Of a stretch of DNA of 64,000 nt, positions 60,585 through 64,000 are shown piece by piece. Position 1 is the first letter of the stretch, and the number at the start of each line of letters is the position of its first letter. The position numbers and the translations under genes were made by a program. Source of the stretch: Malurus cyaneus samueli (lineage: Eukaryota > Chordata > Aves > Passeriformes > Maluridae); the NCBI GenBank assembly GCA_009741485.1, contig CM019214.1:29354746-29418745 (forward strand), read 5' to 3'. A model generated the notes under the pieces. That model saw only the letters and a program-made list of their open reading frames with translations. It did no database searches and had not been told where the DNA came from.

Positions 60585-63500
60585 TAGAAGGACTTCCTAT
60601 ATTTGCAGGATATCTCAGAACACCTGCAATGTGGATTTTTCCCCAGCTCAAGTGGCCGAGCCCTGTGGGGACTCCTGATCCGACACCCACCAGGCTGGGA
60701 GCTGCTCTGCATCCTGAGACTGCTCTACCAGCAGAGAAGAGCCCCCCTGGATATATTGGTTCCTGGTGCAGAGGCCTTTTGGTACCTTTGATTATCCTCA
60801 CTGATGATGCACTGGTGCATCAGGAGCATCTTTGCATCTTTTCCAGTTCTGCTGTAGCTTTCTGGATGTGGAGGGAAGCAAACAGAATCCAGCTGAAGAA
60901 ACATCTGCCCCTAAAATCAATGTTCACAGCAATATCTTTGGTGCCTATCAGTCACACAGAGCAGAAAGCAGGATGCAGCCAGGAGGGGCAGACAGACATT
61001 CAATCCCATCACAGCCCAATAAATAAATGATAGCAGAGCAAATAAATGACCAGCAGGGCAATCTGGGCTATCAGATGTCCTTTCAGAATGAGGGAGTAAA
61101 ACCTTCCCTCCTGCTGGGAGAAGATCCCCCTGCAAGCAGCACCAACGTGCCTGGGGAGGTACCTGCAGCTGCTGAGTGTCATTTTGCTGGGTTCTGATGG
61201 GAAATTTTGCCTCTCCCTTCCTATACCTACAGTACACCATAATTTCTTTAAATGGGCTTCACATTTTCAGGACATTGATGAAATATTGTGACACAAATCA
61301 GCATATTTCCTTTCTATTCAGGAAACTACCCATTGTATTTCCACTTTTGCTCAATGTATGCTGTATGGACTGTGTAAAGAAGAAAAGCCATCCTCTTCTG
61401 GATAATGGAATAAACTGAGAAGCCTGATCCATGACAAGAGAGGAAGGAAATTGACTTACTTTTTACCAGATATCTTTTTTTTCTGGAAGTGCTTGGTTGT
61501 AAGACCTCAGCAATTGATTCTTATTGGGATCAGTGCCAGGGCTGCTTCCTGAACACTGTCTGTTGAAGTTGTTCACAGAAGATCAAAACTGATTTTGTAG
61601 ATAAAAGAAAACTGAGCTGGACTGAACTATTCCAGGACACCCATCTGTTTGTGAATCTATTGGAAAGCTGGACAGGAAGTCCATCTACGTGCAGGCTTGA
61701 TGTTGCCTGTGTGAATGGTCCATCTGGGTTTTTGAAGCTAACACTTCTCAGAAAAACTGCTCCGTGAAGAGCAGAGTCAGCAGTGGCTGTTCCATGATTC
61801 TCTCTCTGTACAACTTCTCTGGTGCTTCCCGGTGTGATTGACCTCTCCTTGAAACCCTTCTGCACTGAAAGCATTTATTCCCTCTCTGTGCATTGTCCAG
61901 TTGCCTTTTTTTTCCCCCAGATATGTTATCCTTGAGATTGCCAGGCCTCTGCCAAGTGAGATTGCGTTTGGCCACTGGGTTCAAGTGTTATTTCAGGGAA
62001 TTGATAGGCAGCACAAGTGCATAAATCCCAGCTCCAGGTGAAACACAGATAAAAATCCTCCAGAGAGAAAAAAAAGAGAAAAAAACCTCATTTAATAAAC
62101 CTCCATGCATTCATTGGTAAAAAGCTAAGCCTTCCCAGGCAACTTTCACTTAAAGAAGTGGAAGAATATCCCTGCATTGCATACAGAGCTATCACAGAAG
62201 GCTAAACCTTCAGGTGTTGTAGTAAAAGATACATTATTTGCATACCAGTTAATCACCAAAAGAAAAGGACTTAACCATTATTCATAATGTGGAGACTCTA
62301 AAAAAAGATGCATTTTGTGCCTCTGATGTTGATTTTGGAGTGCAAAATAGAGTTGGGCATATCACTGAGTGGGACCTCAAATTCAAAGAGGCCAAATCTC
62401 TCCCAGGTTTCAACAGGCAGATCAGCTGCACGGAGGAGTTTAATTTGTGGCTGCACTTGCAAACCCCTGTACTTTATTTGCCTCATCTAACCCAACCTCA
62501 GCAGTCCTTGACCCCACATATGCGTGGGTGTGTCTGTGCAGATGGCAATGCTCCCCACAGTCCTCCACCAGAGGGGCATTTCTGCCAGGTAGAGGCTCCT
62601 TTCAGGGGGATATCCTGGGTCAGGCTCCCTCCAAAGGCATGGGTTTGTTTTCTCAGGTCAGTAAATGTGACTCTGGCACTGGGGTCCAAAAGATCTGAGC
62701 ATTTCCTCAGTTGAGCTCACCTTCTTGGTGACCCACAATCTGGGAGGTAGGTATCTCTGTTTTCACCCAGGAAAAAGGGCAGAAGATCTCAGGGTCCTTC
62801 TGATACAGGATCAAAACTCTTTTTTTTCTGTGTAGCTGATTATCACTTTGTGGCCTTAGAGCCTCTTTCTTCAGTGGTGCCTTTCAGAACATATAATGTA
62901 TGAAACTAAAGCTTTCTAAAACAATGAGATATCATCCCAGACAGTCTAGGAGCTCCTAACTGGCAACCTAAGCAACCCAGCAGTATTTATAAATGATAAC
63001 AAGGTAATTGATAGCAGCAAGGCAGACTTGGTATTCAGTTTCTCTGTCTGAAATTTCTGACACCGCTGCACTCAGCACTTAACTCAGAGCTGGCTGCCAC
63101 AGGATATTTAGTGATCTAATAACCAACATTAATTTTACTTTTATGAGTATTTTCTATCTATTTGGGTAGGATACTTGCAGTGCTTAAGAATCTGGAGTAT
63201 TTCTGCTCCTCCAGAGAAGTCTTGCTCCTGTCAAGGCCTTTTTTGCTTGTTTCCCAACTTCTAGATCAGTTTCTTATATGGCAGATGCTTTCATGATCTG
63301 TAACATGAATAGAGGGATTTATTATCTCTTTAATTTATTCCTTTACTCTGCTCTAGACTCCAAGTTATGGCCTAATCATCTTCCTGGCAAGAAGGGCTGT
63401 CTGTCTCCTAGGATTTTGAAAAATAAATGTATTTACTTCAATGACTTTGAGGCTGTTCCTGTCTGGCTGTGTGGAGGGTTGGTGTGAGGGTTTTTGGAAG

Positions 63501-64000
63501 ACAAGGACTGCATTCTTGAGGCATTTCTGAAGAGTGCATTTCGTAACCTGTGGCATGCACTGCTCACACTTTTGCCAGAGCCTTTGGACCACGATTCAAA
63601 ATCATTGCTTCACCTAACATCAGTGGGCTGGCAGCCACCAGTACATTTTGTATTGGCCCTGTTGAAGACAGGCAGGGCAACAATTCCCATTTTGCAGCTC
63701 ACAGTACCTTTGCTATTGGACCTGCCCAGCTTTTTGAAGATTGTCACCACATGCAGATGGTGCTGGTTCAGAAACCTCATCCCATCACCAGAGCCTGTAG
63801 GAATTGCTTCTGCTCTTGGCCAGATGGATGGAAACAAAGTCAGAGCTTCAGGAAAGAGGTGAGCAGCACTAAGATGAGAGGAGCCACCAAAATCCCCCAA
63901 ACAATCTGTTGCACTCACAGACTATAGGAAATAATTCATGGCCTTGAGGTGGGTCAGTTGCAATTGCAGAAAAGCAATGCAGAAGATGAGAAGCAGATAA

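Larger units (their letters stand above)
48140..64000. other. Non-coding region upstream of ATP4B, no supported gene
   Basis: About 16 kb, more GC-rich than the rest of the window. It holds CR1 copies (48644-49250, 54000-54110), long T runs, AT repeats and a 16-bp tandem duplication. Many overlapping frames on both strands at 50.8-52.5 kb reflect base composition; none has splice-phase continuity or family similarity. GRK1 exons were looked for and not seen. Confidence 0.65.

Noticed and set aside
60485..61030. 181-residue plus-strand frame
   Set aside because: It reads through a T30 homopolymer as poly-Phe; no similarity to known proteins.
63278..63927. Overlapping frames at the right edge that might be a 5' exon of the next gene
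   Set aside because: No GRK1-like or other recognisable motif, and frames of similar length occur on both strands.

Overview
The window is nuclear DNA of a bird, most likely a passerine. The coding exons are vertebrate and spliced. CR1 LINE fragments with avian-type 3' ends are scattered through it, and at about 19.70-19.85 kb there is a tRNA-Ile-derived SINE with a CR1-like tail, of the kind described from zebra finch and relatives. No bacterial-type genes, CRISPR arrays or operons are present, and nearly all short open reading frames are chance frames in introns and intergenic DNA.

Region 1 (1 to about 33.24 kb, + strand) is the gene TFDP1, which encodes DP-1, the dimerisation partner of E2F. 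Ten coding exons (8855-32052) can be placed by reading splice sites and protein together. They give 407 residues plus stop; only the first four or so residues lie on an exon upstream of the window. Introns hold old CR1 pieces, the SINE and an 81-bp nearly perfect palindrome at 20250-20330. The exon at 25246 has a tandem NAGNAG acceptor.

Region 2 (about 33.24-42.22 kb) is the tail-to-tail intergenic interval. It holds a CR1 copy, a purine-rich stretch, a duplicated short T-rich motif, and no recognisable gene.

Region 3 (about 42.2-48.1 kb, - strand) is a complete ATP4B, the beta subunit of the gastric H+/K+-ATPase: seven coding exons, 288 residues, ATG at 47779, stop at 42581. A TATA box lies about 95 bp upstream of the ATG, followed by a dense cluster of GATA motifs. 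A Phe replaces the tyrosine of the cytoplasmic endocytosis motif known in mammals, and a 24-nt T homopolymer forms the polypyrimidine tract of the last exon.

Region 4 (about 48.1-64 kb) is visibly more GC-rich, with CR1 copies in opposite orientations and homopolymer and AT repeats. I found no supportable gene in it. GRK1, which follows ATP4B in mammals, is not recognisable here.

TFDP1 and ATP4B do not act in one pathway. Their linkage is an old vertebrate synteny, mirrored by TFDP2-ATP1B3 (with GRK7) on the paralogous block. I saw no convincing previously undescribed system; the best leads are the palindrome, the NAGNAG acceptor, the Tyr-to-Phe change and the GATA cluster.
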